Positions 36,880-47,522 of a DNA stretch of 64,000 nucleotides are shown here, piece by piece. Numbering within the stretch: position 1 is the first letter of the stretch; the number at the start of each line of letters is the position of its first letter. The notes beneath the pieces were generated by a model that saw nothing but the letters and a program-made list of their open reading frames with translations, did not search any database and was not told where the DNA came from. This DNA is from Rhizobium etli 8C-3 (GTDB lineage Bacteria > Pseudomonadota > Alphaproteobacteria > Rhizobiales > Rhizobiaceae): contig NZ_CP017243.1 of NCBI RefSeq assembly GCF_001908375.1, positions 62,001-126,000 on the forward strand. Reading direction: 5' to 3'. Position numbers and translations under genes: made by a program.

Positions 36880-37577
36880 GAGTTTACGTCAGTTCATCCT
36901 CGCTCTCTGCGGTGAATCAGTAGCATGAAGTGAAGCAAGGGACGTGCCACTCGGACATGCAGCACGAATGCGAGCTGAATAGGCACCAGAACTCGAATAT
37001 TGCATTCCAGGTCTCACGCGGCAGATGTCCAGATTGCCGGGAAATTTCGTATTGCATCCATAACGGCTTTGGGCGACGGATTGCGGGACCTGCCATGGCA
37101 AGCGCGTGCGGTCGCGAAACCTCAGATGGCGGCGAAGCGCTGCAGTTAAGAGAGATGCTGGAGCGTATATTCGCCTAAACGCTGCTGACGTGGCGGTTGG
37201 GCCTTTGAACGGTGGACGAGATCAGCCGGGAAAAAAGGCGTAGCTTCATTGAAATCGGCAGGGTGTACCCCGCCCACTACCGGGGATCAGAGCAGGCCAG
37301 CCTTGGCCCCAACCTGCGATGATAGCAGGTGCCTGGGGCACCTCCAGCACGTCGAGGGTTCTGCATCTTCGTGTCAGCCAATAGCCGACAGTTCGCACCA
37401 CGTTTGTATTCGCTTTGTCTGCTTTACGACAGACTTAAGTCTTGATGCCTGCACTCAGCCGTCGTTGTTCAGTCCCGGCATTTTCATGGAGCGGATCGAG
37501 GGTGAAACGTTCAGGCTGCGAAGTCTATGTCTTGCAGACGAACTCGTAGTGTGAGGCCCTTGAGGGTCTTGAGCCTG
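36880..37577. other. 700-bp stretch without a gene
   Basis: I see only short frames on both strands without motif or start signal. It separates the PRTase-HAD cluster from IS remnants and is probably decayed DNA. Confidence 0.45.
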
Positions 37578-37615
37578 CGTGACCTGCCACTGAACTTTCA
37601 TCCAGCGGCGATTAG
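37578..37615. repeat. IS3-family element end, copy B (uninterrupted)
   Basis: GTGACCTGCCACTGAA and the following 22 bases match copy A at 3720-3757 with few substitutions. They run on into ATTAGAGCCTCGGC, which in copy A is found only after the IS481 insertion. The minus strand here would encode an orfB tail, AEALIAAG-stop. Similarity to the element is lost after about 37622. Confidence 0.65.
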
Positions 37616-37829
37616 AGCCTCGGCGGTTTTGATACGCCAAGTGGCGCGGTGTGAGCAACCGGCAACGCGGATCGTGTCCCAGCACCTGGTGTAGCTGACG
37701 GTAGGGAGTAAAGCCGAGCGCCCGCGCGCTTCTCGTTGCGCTGTAGCGGGTGATCGGCTTTGCGGGCGGCCATCAGTGTTTTCCGCTAGGGTCGGGTTGT
37801 TCAAGACCAACCTGACGGAAAGATCACCG

Positions 37830-38984
37830 ATGACCAATGACATGATGAACGTGCGTTCGCTTGTTGAGAAGAGTGCCGATGCAGATTTGTTGCGTGAGAT
37901 GATCGGTCTTGCTGCCGAGCGGCTGATGGAGTTGGAGGTCGGCTCGGCCACGGGTGCTGACTTCGGTGTGAAGAACCCGATGCGGCTCACTCAACGCAAT
38001 GGCTACCGTGACCGCGATTGGGAGACGCGGGCTGGCACCGTCGAGCTTCGCATTCCGAAGCTGCGCAAGGGCAGCTACTTTCCGAGCTTCCTTGAACCGC
38101 GCCGCATGGCAGAGAAAGCTCTGACGGCCGTTATCCAGGAAGCGTATATCCAGGGAATCTCGACTCGTTCTGTCGACGACCTGTGGTGGACGCGACCTAT
38201 CTCAAGGTCCGGCGTGGCGGCCGCATCGTCTCAGTCGCCGTCATTATCGCGGTCGGCGTCAATAACGACGGTCGGCGCGAGGTCCTGGGTATGGAAGTTG
38301 GCACCTCGGAGGCCGAACCGATCTGGACGGAATTCCTGCGCAGGCTGACACGTCGAGGATTACGTGGTGTGAACCTTGTTGTCTCTGATGCACATGAGGG
38401 CATCAAGGCTGCCGTTTCCAAGGTTCTCAATGCCACTTGGCAAAGGTGCCGGGTTCACTTCATGAGGAACGTGCTCGCGCATGCTGGAAAGAGCGGCAGG
38501 CGGGTCGTATCCGCCTTCATCGCGACGGCCTTTGCCCAGGAGACCCCGGAGGCAGCAAGCCGCACAATGGCGCAGTGTCGCCGATCAAATCAGGCCGAAA
38601 GTGCCGAAGCTTGCCACCATCATGGACGACGCTGAAGAGGACGTGCTCGCCTACATGACCTTCCCGAAAGAGCACCGGGCAAAGCTGCACTCGACGAATC
38701 CAATTGAGCGTCTCAACGGCGAAATCAAGCGACGCACCGAGGTCGTCGGCATCTTTCCGAACGACGAAGCCATCGTCCGTCTCGTCGGTGCATTGCTGCT
38801 CGAACAGAATGATGAATGGGCCGTTCAACGCGCCAGGTATATGACGCTTGAGACCATGGCCCAAATGAGCGATGATCCCCAAATCGGCCTGCCCCGCTGT
38901 GATGTCGGGTCAGGAAACGAGCGGGACAGCAGGCTAATACACTGCCCGAATTGCCCCGTGTGGACGGCAAGCGTCAAGCCTTGA
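37830..38984 (+). pseudogene. IS256-family transposase, internally deleted and frameshifted
   Basis: Three frames together spell an IS256/Mutator-type transposase. The first (37830 to about 38182) starts [20 protein letters not shown] and includes [20 protein letters not shown]. It stops matching after ISTRSVDDL, where about 40 codons expected in the family are missing. The second (38183 to about 38575) begins [12 protein letters not shown], with the catalytic aspartate of VDATY, and includes VSDAHEGIKAAVSKVLNATW. The third has the C-terminal NPIERLNGEIKRRTEVVGIF with the catalytic glutamate. Deletion plus a frameshift near 38575 make it inactive. Confidence 0.88.
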
Positions 38985-39576
38985 TGCCAAATTCAAACGG
39001 ATATGAGTGGGGCTTCGCAGCTGCGGCGAGGTCTCGATAGGGTCCGACAGTAAGCCCGAATGAGTGGGCACAATGGGACTGAAAGTGGGATCACTTGGTG
39101 AGCCCGTTGTTCCCGCGCGGAGATCCCGCCGCTATTCTCGCAAATGTCGGACAGCCGCCGCCCTTTGTCGCATTTGTCGAGATCACGACAATCGGTTTGT
39201 CCCGCTCTGCTCTACGCACCCGTCAAGCCACGGAGTGGTGCCTGCTTCGCAGTTTTGAATTTGAGAGCGAGCGGGCTACGGCTCCGTCATTGCTGGGGGT
39301 CCGATAGCGAAAGCCTGTTCGAGATGCGTGCTTCTCTATCGTCGCACAGGGCGTTTTCAGCATCTTGGGCCCTCTCACCGGTCTGAACAACTGTTTCAGC
39401 TTGATCATTTGAGGTTTTCGCAACCGAACGTGCTTGCCGTGGCTGGTCGGCAAGCCGTCGCTCGAACGATCATGGAATGCGATACTAAGTTTTCCGGAAT
39501 CTGGATTCCAACTGGAATGCAGGAAGACGATCGGTAGTAGCGTTTTTAGCTCGCATTTTACGCTGCATTTTCGAGT
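38985..39576. other. Region upstream of melA without a gene
   Basis: Several short overlapping frames exist but none is convincing. The 3' part may contain activator sites for the sigma-54 promoter. A partial NifA-like half-site arrangement TGT-N10-TCA occurs near 39392, one base off the TGT-N10-ACA consensus and rather far upstream. Confidence 0.4.
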
Positions 39577-39590
39577 GGCACGTCGCTTGC
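39576..39590 (+). promoter_or_regulatory. Sigma-54 (RpoN) promoter of melA
   Basis: TGGCAC, five bases, TTGC: an exact match to the -24/-12 consensus, with GG at 39577-39578 and GC at 39589-39590 in the obligatory spacing. Transcription would start near 39602, about 150 bases before the tyrosinase ATG. Melanin genes of bean-nodulating rhizobia are known to depend on NifA and RpoN, so this fits. Confidence 0.85.
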
Positions 39591-39751
39591 TTCATTTCTC
39601 GTGCCGCCGATTCACCGAAACTCAGAAAGAGCCAACGCAAGCTCTATGGTGGTGCGAATTGCCCACTGCTCCCGCGCCCAGACGGCGCGGAACCGTCCTA
39701 AAAGCGGCATTAATCTTGGCGAAGGACAATTCAAATCCAAGGGAGAGTAAG

Positions 39752-41263
39752 ATGAGCATCACACGCAGACATGTCATCGTTCAGGGTGGCGTCATTGCAG
39801 CAGGCCTGCTCGCCAGCGGCCTACCGGGGACAAAAGCCTTCGCGCAGATACCGTCAATCCCTTGGCGGCGCTCACTGCAGGGCTTGGCCTGGAACGACCC
39901 GATCATCGAGACCTATCGCGACGCAGTGCGCCTTCTCAACGCCCTTCCCGCCAGCGACAAATTCAACTGGGTCAACCTCTCGAAAATTCACGGCAGCGGT
40001 GACGTCGTCAAATACTGCCCGCATGGCAACTGGTATTTCCTGCCGTGGCACAGGGCCTATACGGCTATGTACGAGCGCATCGTTCGGCACGTGACCAAGA
40101 ACAACGATTTCGCTATGCCGTTCTGGGACTGGACCGACAATCCGTACCTGCCCGAAGTGTTCACAATGCAAAAGACGCCCGACGGCAAGGACAATCCACT
40201 TTATGTTTCGTCGCGCACCTGGCCAATCACGCAGCCGATGCCGGACAATATAGTTGGGCCACAGGTTCTCAACACCATCCTAACGGCGAAGCCATACGAG
40301 GTCTTCGGCACCACCCGCCCCCAGGGACAGAACTCACTCGATCCTTCCTGGGTCACCACCAGCAGCGGCACGCAGGGGACGCTGGAATACACACCGCACA
40401 ATCAGGTGCACAACAATATCGGTGGCTGGATGCCGGAAATGTCGTCGCCCCGCGATCCGATCTTCTTCATGCATCATTGCAACATCGACCGCATCTGGGC
40501 GACGTGGAATTTGCGCAACGCCAACAGCACGGATCGGCTCTGGGCCGACATGCCGTTCACCGACAATTTTTACGATGTCGACGGCAACTTCTGGTCCCCG
40601 AAGGTCTCTGACCTTTATGTTCCAGAGGAACTCGGATACAATTATGGTTTCCGGACCTACTTCAAGGTCGCGGCGGCGAGCGCCAAAACGCTGGCCCTGA
40701 ACGATAAACTCACGTCCGTGATCGCGGCGACGGCGACCGATGCTGCAGTCGCCGGCGTGACGACCACCTCCACGGACAACAGCAAGGCGGCAACGGAAAA
40801 CGTGCCGCTTTCGCTGCCGATCAAGATCCCGGCGGGCGCATTGCAGGAGATCGTCCGCCAACCGCCTCTGCCATCCGGCATGGATACAATGGATTTCGGC
40901 GCGGCACAGGAGCAGGCGGCCTCCGCTCCTCGTGTGCTGGCATTCCTGCGCGATGTCGAGATCACCAGTGCCAGCACGACCAGCGTTCGGGTGTTTCTCG
41001 GCAAGAACGACCTTAAGGCCGATACGCCCGTCACCGATCCCCATTACGTCGGTTCTTTCGCCGTTCTCGGTCATGACGGCGACCATCATCGCAAACCATC
41101 CTTCGTCCTCGATCTGACGGACGCGATCCAGCGGGTTTACGGCGGAAGGGGGCAGACGGATGGCGAGGCCATCGACCTGCAGCTCATTCCTGTCGGATCG
41201 GGAGCGGGCAAACCCGGCGCCGTAGAGCCCGCAAAGCTAGAAATAGCCATAGTGTCCGCCTAA
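39752..41263 (+). CDS. melA: Tyrosinase MelA (melanin formation)
   Basis: This predicted 503-residue binuclear copper enzyme oxidises tyrosine and other monophenols to quinones that polymerise to melanin. Copper-A ligands lie in KYCPHGNWYFLPWHRAYTA and copper-B ligands in EYTPHNQVHNNIGGWM and FFMHHCNIDRIWATW. The N-terminus (MSITRRHVIVQGGVIAAGLL) has a twin-arginine-type signal, suggesting Tat export of the folded enzyme. The ATG at 39752, behind GGGAGAG, was chosen although the frame is open 106 codons further upstream. Expression should require RpoN (see promoter), linking it to symbiotic, low-oxygen conditions. Length matches rhizobial MelA. A small exported protein gene follows. Confidence 0.95.
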   Translation: MSITRRHVIVQGGVIAAGLLASGLPGTKAFAQIPSIPWRRSLQGLAWNDPIIETYRDAVRLLNALPASDKFNWVNLSKIHGSGDVVKYCPHGNWYFLPWHRAYTAMYERIVRHVTKNNDFAMPFWDWTDNPYLPEVFTMQKTPDGKDNPLYVSSRTWPITQPMPDNIVGPQVLNTILTAKPYEVFGTTRPQGQNSLDPSWVTTSSGTQGTLEYTPHNQVHNNIGGWMPEMSSPRDPIFFMHHCNIDRIWATWNLRNANSTDRLWADMPFTDNFYDVDGNFWSPKVSDLYVPEELGYNYGFRTYFKVAAASAKTLALNDKLTSVIAATATDAAVAGVTTTSTDNSKAATENVPLSLPIKIPAGALQEIVRQPPLPSGMDTMDFGAAQEQAASAPRVLAFLRDVEITSASTTSVRVFLGKNDLKADTPVTDPHYVGSFAVLGHDGDHHRKPSFVLDLTDAIQRVYGGRGQTDGEAIDLQLIPVGSGAGKPGAVEPAKLEIAIVSA

Positions 41264-41294
41264 CATCCGGACTGGCTGGGTTGTGGAGACATCG

Positions 41295-41750
41295 ATGCGC
41301 TATCATCGTTGGGTGCTTATCGCTATTCGTGCGGCGGCATTATCGATGCTGCGCATCGTCAGCCCGGTTCAAGCTAACGAGAGCGACATGCGGGCAACGA
41401 CCAGTAAGCCCGCGACGATAACCATATCGAGCAGAGCAGTCCACTCATCGGCTGATACCAGTGCGCGGGTCGTCCTTACTGTCACTGGTTATGAACCGTC
41501 GACTTCAGGACCAGTGACGACGGTCGTTTCGCTTGACTGCGGCAGTAACGTTCGCGAAATTGGTAGGTTTGGTATTTTTCCGAACAAGGCGTTTTCGGTA
41601 TTGGACGGGGCAAAGCCTCAACGATTTGGGTTTCCCTTGCCCGATGACCCGTCTTGCCGTCAGCCACAGACCGTCATTATCCGGCTGGAGCCTCAAACAG
41701 GCGGCGGTTCGGGCGCCAGCATCACTATCAGCGACGCAAGCATCGAATAG
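41295..41750 (+). CDS. Small exported protein downstream of melA
   Basis: This is a predicted 151-residue protein with an N-terminal hydrophobic signal (WVLIAIRAAALSMLRIVSPV) and a beta-rich remainder containing two or three cysteines. It starts 31 bp after the melA stop, so it is probably cotranscribed. In other bacteria small partner proteins (caddies) deliver copper to tyrosinase; whether this one does is speculation, since no copper-binding histidine cluster is visible. The ATG at 41295 is preferred; another lies 12 bp upstream. Confidence 0.55.
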   Translation: MRYHRWVLIAIRAAALSMLRIVSPVQANESDMRATTSKPATITISSRAVHSSADTSARVVLTVTGYEPSTSGPVTTVVSLDCGSNVREIGRFGIFPNKAFSVLDGAKPQRFGFPLPDDPSCRQPQTVIIRLEPQTGGGSGASITISDASIE

Positions 41751-42222
41751 ATTGGCAGTCGGGGCTGATTTGCCGCTAGCTCCAGAACCTTGGCGGCAAT
41801 GAAAGTCCGCCGGATAAAATAGAGGGTTTTGATAGGTTGTTGTGACAAAGGTCCAACGCGCAGCGCCTATCGTGGTCAACAGTTTACAGTCTTGCCGCTG
41901 CATTCGGCGACTGATGGTCGTCTGCAAGCAGGCAAAGGTTTTTGGCCGACCCGAGACTAGGCTCAAGATAAAGTCGCTCTTAAAGGCATTGAACCAACGA
42001 CGCGTTCCTAGATCAGTAAAGTGACTCTTCAACCACTTCAGATGCTTGCGCGGAGTCTGTCCGAAAGCTGCATTGACTTCGCACGCGGTCCAAAACCGAT
42101 TCAGACTGCGCGTTCAATTCAAAACTGAAGATTAGACGTGTGCTTTTAATGGCACTGGATTTGCAAGGACACGGGCGGCGTGCGGCCATAGGTATCGTGA
42201 TAGAGAGGCGCGGAGGTTAGTC
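41751..42222. other. 470-bp gap
   Basis: No gene is supported. A leftward frame through 41505-42032 overlaps the melA partner gene and lacks motifs. Confidence 0.4.
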
Positions 42223-43752
42223 TTGAAACGAAGAGATTTTTCGACTGTTGGGCTCACTGCTCTTCTCGCCGGGATCGTATTCCCGGCTTTTCCCAGCACC
42301 GGATTCAGTGAGCAGCGAAAGCCGTCCATCCCCGCACTCCCTGATCAGCGGAAACTTTGGAGTTGGATCAAAAGGCTCAACAGTTTCGGCCCCCGATTGA
42401 CCGGCAGCCCGGCGCAAGCACGGGCAATCGATTATCTTGCTGGTGAGTTGAGAGGGATGGGCCTTGAGGTGAAGCGCGATCAACTCACGATGCGCCGGTG
42501 GATGCCACGAACCACCGCGTTCAAACTGTCAAATGGTGAAGTAATTGAGGTAGCGGCGCCGTTCCCGTATTCCGGGCTTACACCTCCCGGCGGTATCTCG
42601 GGTAAGATGGTTCTTTTCAACGGTCGGGTTCAGGCGTTTGAGAAAGCCCGCGGCAAAATTGCGGTGGTGACGGTAAAGCGTCGGGATCTGGCGGCATTCC
42701 TCGAACTGGTGACCAATCGACGCGGCAGCCTGCCGGAAGGCATAGACTTTCCCAAAGCCGTAACCACGCCGCTTATCACCGGTTTGCTTGGCGTACCGAT
42801 CGACAAGGCGCGTGAAGCAGGGGTTTTAGCCGTCGTTTGCATTTTCGAAGGCGTCTCGGAAGTGCAGTTGAAGGGGCAGGTGCTGCCATTCACCACACCG
42901 TATTGGGGCTTACCTGCAATATGGGTGGCGCAATCTGAAGGAGAGCGGATCAAAGCCGCGATCAAGCACGGTTTGAGCGGTCGCCTGACCTTGGATGGCA
43001 CGTTGGAAGACGTTGCGACCGATACGATTTATGCGGTTTTGCCGGGCTGCAACCTGCTTGAGACAATCATCATCAACACCCACACCGATGGACCTAATGC
43101 GTGCGAAGAGAACGGCGGTGCTGGGGTACTCGCTCTGGCGCATTATTTCTCCTCGCTACCGAAATCTGCCCGCAACCGAAGCCTCGTCTTCGTACTCGTC
43201 ACGGGTCATTTCCAGCTTGCCCAGTTCGGCCGCCACGGGAATCAGGCGACGGCGACCTGGCTCGAAATGCATCCAGAATTGTGGGACGGCAAACCCGGCC
43301 ATGCTAAAGCCGTTGCAGGAGCTACGATTGAGCATCTTGGATGTACCGAGTGGCGAGATGACTTTGCAAAAGGGCACCCCGCGCCCACCGGGAAGCCGGA
43401 ACTCGATTTGATCTATACCAGTAATAAGTCGATGAGTGGCGTGTACATCGCTGCCGCACGCGGGCGCAAAAAGGTACGCGCGCTGATAGTCGCCCCAGCG
43501 GCGGCGCAGGTGATGTTGGGCGAAGGACAGCCATTATACGCATCAGGAATTCCGACGATATCAAGCTGTCCGATACCGGACTATCTTTGCCAGGTCTTGC
43601 CGGGCGGAGGCTTGGACCGGCTCGACCCTGATTACGCCTTTCAGCAAGTCGAAACCTTTGCCCGCACGGTCGACTTGCTCGACAGGATGCCGCGTGGTGA
43701 GATCGGAATCGTTCCGTTTAACCTGTCCACTGTTATCGGTGATCTGCTGTAA
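42223..43752 (+). CDS. Tat-exported M28-like peptidase
   Basis: This predicted 509-residue protein resembles M28 zinc aminopeptidases. The segments RKLWSWIKRLNSFGPRLTGS and RAIDYLAGELRGMGLEVKRD form the usual N-terminal region, and IINTHTDGPNACEENGGAGV is the metal-binding core. That core reads E-E-N where most relatives have D-N, so the second metal ligand is a glutamate or the site is altered. The N-terminus MKRRDFSTVGLTALLAGIVF has a twin-arginine signal. The start codon is TTG, 7 bases after GGAGG. It stands alone between melA and the DUF3141 pseudogene. Confidence 0.75.
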   Translation: MKRRDFSTVGLTALLAGIVFPAFPSTGFSEQRKPSIPALPDQRKLWSWIKRLNSFGPRLTGSPAQARAIDYLAGELRGMGLEVKRDQLTMRRWMPRTTAFKLSNGEVIEVAAPFPYSGLTPPGGISGKMVLFNGRVQAFEKARGKIAVVTVKRRDLAAFLELVTNRRGSLPEGIDFPKAVTTPLITGLLGVPIDKAREAGVLAVVCIFEGVSEVQLKGQVLPFTTPYWGLPAIWVAQSEGERIKAAIKHGLSGRLTLDGTLEDVATDTIYAVLPGCNLLETIIINTHTDGPNACEENGGAGVLALAHYFSSLPKSARNRSLVFVLVTGHFQLAQFGRHGNQATATWLEMHPELWDGKPGHAKAVAGATIEHLGCTEWRDDFAKGHPAPTGKPELDLIYTSNKSMSGVYIAAARGRKKVRALIVAPAAAQVMLGEGQPLYASGIPTISSCPIPDYLCQVLPGGGLDRLDPDYAFQQVETFARTVDLLDRMPRGEIGIVPFNLSTVIGDLL

Positions 43753-44413
43753 ACCTGACCAACACTAACGCCAGCGAAAATGGCGGTGTCACGCGATCGG
43801 CACTTTAACTGGCGCCGAGGATCATCTGGCAGTTCACGATAGTGCCGGGTCATAGCCGTCCCATCTGGGCACGCTTCGTCATGCATGAGATGACCGGCCT
43901 GCGTTTCCACATCGCGGCCTTCGAGGCTCTCGGCGGCGCTCCGCGGGAGTGCTTTGCGACCGGATGAAGACTGCCGTCATCGGTGAGCGTCAGACAGAAG
44001 GCATCGTCTATAAACCATGCCACCACCAGCCTTAGCCCCAACCAAAGCCACGCGGACGGCCGCTGAAACATCCTAGTTGGTGGGATCCCACACCGCAGGC
44101 GAATCCATCACCTCCTGTCCTCCGATAGTCTCCAACGAGCTGGGAGAAACTGCTGATCCAGGCTGAATGAAGACTTTGTGTGGCATTCCCTGGCGACGAG
44201 CTTGCTGCCCCTCTCCCGGCGTAGCTGGCTGACCCAGTGCTTGGCATAGACATTGCAGGGGATGAATGCGGCGGTAACTCGTTGGGGTCGGAAGTCGTCA
44301 AACTGCTTTCCTAGGCGTCGGCATTGCCTACCGAGCACCTCGCCAGACGGAAGCACGATCGATCTGGCACGTATGTATGCGTACGGGATCATAACCATAG
44401 AGGAGTTGAAACG
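43753..44413. other. 660-bp gap before the DUF3141 pseudogene
   Basis: No gene is supported. AGGAG at 44401-44405 is the ribosome-binding site of the next gene. A TGGCAC sequence near 44367 has wrong spacing for a sigma-54 promoter. Confidence 0.4.
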
Positions 44414-46805
44414 ATGGCGGATATTCTTACATCTCTAAACCCGCTCCGGTGGATTGAAGCGCCATCCACGGAACTGGAGAGCCAAGTGACCCAAAGTCTA
44501 TTCCCGATGTTCCAACGCTTGGCGGAAGCGGGCGCTGAAACCGCTAAAATTCTGCAGGTTGCCTTATTGCGCCGCGTGCAAGTCATGTGCGACAGCCACT
44601 CTACCCGCCAGGGAAAGCTCTTTACTGAGGCCGAACGTCTTGCCGAGAGTCTACGCGAGGTGCACGGCAATGGGAATTTGGGCTACGCTTGGGCGGAATA
44701 CCTGCGCGACGCTAGTGAGCGCGCCATATTGTGCATGGATCTTCTCCGACAGCGCGGCGACATCTTCCTCGAACATGAAGCGGCAGGCTGTCCGCCGGTT
44801 TTCTTCTGCGACTACGAGACAGTTATGGATGGAAACGATCTGCCCTTGAAATCCAATTACGTGTTACTTCGAATGATCCCGCCCCAAGGTGTTAACGTCG
44901 ATGACACGAAGCGCCCCTTCATAATCATTTGCCCGCGCGCCGGACATAGTCCCGGCGTCGGTGGCCACAAAGAAGACAGCCAGGTCGGCGTAGCGTTCCG
45001 GGAAGGTCACCCGGTTTATTTGGTGTCCTTCCGCCGAGAGCCAGAGGGGGGGGCAGTATCTCTCTAATGTCACGTATGCGGAAGCGGCCTTTGTTCGTGA
45101 GGTCATGCGCCTGCATCCGCTTGCCCGCCTTCCAGTCGTAGTCGGCAACTGCCAAGCTGGCTGGGCTACCCTTCTGATGGTTGCGACAAATCTCGACTTA
45201 GCTGGCCCGATCATCCTCAACGGATCGCCGGTGACACCTACCTCGGGAAATATCGGTGAAAATACCCTCCGCTACATGGCGGGCCTCTTCGGGGGAGCTT
45301 GGATAACCATGTTTTTGTCAGATCTGGGCGGAGGCATCTTCGACGGCGCCCATCTCGTACAGAATTTCTAAACGCTCAATCCCGAGCGCCAGTTATTCAT
45401 GAAGTATGTCGAACTGTTCCGAGATGTGGATGCGGCGAGCGAAGCCTTCCTTAAGGCTGAGAAGTGGTGGGGCGGCTTCTGCCTGATGCGGGGAGACGAG
45501 ATCCGCTGGATAGTTGAGCACCTCTTTGTTGGTAATCGACTGGCGCACAACAAGGCGTATGGGGAGCCGGACCGGCGGCATTTCGACCTTAAGAAGATCA
45601 GGGCGCCTATTATCATATTTGCCAGTCATGGCGACAATGTAACGCCGCCGCAGCAGGCGCTGAATTGGATCCCCGAAATCTATGACAACGAGGAGGAAAT
45701 CCGCCTTCTCGGCCAGCACATTATTTATATGGTACACAACGACGTCGGTCACCTCGGTACATTCGTTTCCTCGAGAGTAATCAACAAAGAATACAATGAG
45801 GTTGCAAGCACGCTCGAGGCAATTGAGGCGTTGTTGCCTGGCCTTTACGAGATGCGCATCACGGACATTCAAGAAGATGCTGGACACAAGAGCTATAGTG
45901 TTGAACTGATCGAGCGCACCTTCGAGAATATCCGTGAGTTTAACGATGGCCATGACGATGGAGGTCCCTTCGCTGCCGTCGCCCGCGTCTCTGAACTGCA
46001 AGCGCAGATCTATCACACAGTTGCCCGCCCCTTTGTGCAGGCCGCGGTCACAGACATCTCAGCAGACGCCAGCCGAATGTTCCATCCAAAGCGGCTGGAG
46101 CGATCGCTGCTGTCTTCTCAGAATCCGATCATGGTTGGCTATAAGTCAATTTCAGAGCAGGTACGGAACTCCCGGGCGAACGCAGCAGCGGAAAATCCTT
46201 TCCTGGCTGCGGAAGCGCTCTATTTCAAGGCTGTCGAACAGGCGATCGTGGTCATGCGCGACTGGCGCGACATGGGTTATGAGCTCGCGTTTCACATGAT
46301 CTGGAACAACCCTTGGCAGCGATATTTTGACAATCCCCACGAAGCATACCGCAAAGGGACGACACTTGACGATATGAGATGGCAGCCGGACATCGCCAAT
46401 GCGCTCAGGAGGATCGCGATCGGCGGACTCGCCGATGCCATCATCCGTATGGTCGTACTCCTGGTGAGCGATCGTGGCGGGATCCGACGCGACCGCCTGG
46501 CGCGCTGGTCACGGGTGCTGACCGAGGACGAGCCCTTCCGCTCACTAAGCGCTGATCATTTGGCCGAAATCACTCGCGTGCAGACGGCTATCGTCACCTT
46601 TGAGCCGGAGCAAGCAATGGAGACGCTGCCGCTGTTGCTAACGGAACCGAGGCAACGGCAACTCGCTTATGCAGCCGCTTGCTATATCCCGGGCTCCAGG
46701 GCGGAGATGTCATCGAGTACTGTTGCCATGCTACAGCGCTTCGCGGACGTGCTTGGCCAGCCATCGATCGTCGATGTGATTGAGGATCCGCTGGCAGTGA
46801 CATAG
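44414..46805 (+). pseudogene. DUF3141 / PHA-synthase-like hydrolase, broken by frameshift and stop
   Basis: Three pieces make up a DUF3141 protein, a poorly characterised alpha/beta-hydrolase group related to polyhydroxyalkanoate synthases. Piece 1 (44414-45067) starts MADILTSLNPLRWIEAPSTE and ends in a run of eight G at 45047-45054, where the frame is lost. Piece 2, in another frame, has the nucleophile elbow VVGNCQAGWATLLM, with cysteine as nucleophile as in PHA synthases. It ends at TAA 45369, where relatives read NFENLNP, so a GAA codon probably became TAA. Piece 3 continues in the same frame to 46805. The gene could be rescued only by both slippage and readthrough. Confidence 0.85.
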
Positions 46806-47009
46806 TTTGTTCGTAGAGTAGCGTCTCGATCTCACCGAATCACATAATTATTGGTTTTCGCTCGTTGGTCACGGAGGCGCTTGAAACAATTCCATCGCAA
46901 ATTCAGCCAGGACCGCAGATCGGAAAATTGCCATTGGACATCCGTCCTTTACAACGCAACGATGCCGTAATCCGGTTCAGTGATCGGGCCGGCAGAGGGC
47001 GGATTGAAA

Positions 47010-47522
47010 CTGTGGAGGAAGGCTCTCGTCATAGGGCTGGCGCTCGCTGCAAATCATCGTGATCGAACGCACTGGCCATACGGTTGATCTCGGCTGACCG
47101 CGCACCGACCGCCTTGGCGGTCTCGCGCCACCTTGCGGTGTCGCGACTTCCTTAATGATCGCGCGAGCCTCGGCGAGCGTTAGGGCGTAGAGCCCTGCAG
47201 CTTCTTCCAGCAGGTCAAGGGAGCAGGTGCCTTCATCAAGATCAATGTTTGTCGTCAGCGCGCGCGCCTTGACATCCGTAGGCACTGGATTGAGGTCATA
47301 GGCAGGGGACAACGACCAGCTGGCTTTATTGAGCCACAGAAAGCCGTGATTTTTCTCCCCAGCTCAGAGCTAGAGCGGGCTGCAGCGAGAAGCGGCCGGG
47401 GTCCTCGAGCCAGGCACGATCATACTCAAACACGATTGTTTCGGCACCACGGGCGCGATTGCTCCGGGCCAGATGGGACGTGTGCGGCCGTGAAGGTCGA
47501 GATGAACTTCGAAATCAGCCAT
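47010..47522 (-). pseudogene. hipA: HipA-like kinase toxin, mostly deleted
   Basis: The minus strand starts at ATG 47522 with MADFEVHLDLHGRTRPI, the HipA N-terminus, then shifts frame. Near 47340 it jumps to the HipA C-terminal region (HGFLWLNKASWSLSPAYDLN, with PVPTDVKARALTTNIDLDEG), and a further frameshift lies near 47150. About 290 codons including the kinase core are missing. The start codon overlaps the hipB stop (ATGGCTGA), the usual hipBA arrangement. Confidence 0.8.

Noticed and set aside
41505..42032. Leftward 175-codon frame overlapping the melA partner gene
   Set aside because: It overlaps a better supported rightward gene and has no recognisable motif.
44365..44382. TGGCACGTATGTATGC as a second sigma-54 promoter before the DUF3141 gene
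   Set aside because: The distance between GG and GC is one base too long and the -12 element reads TATGC, so it fails the strict spacing rule.
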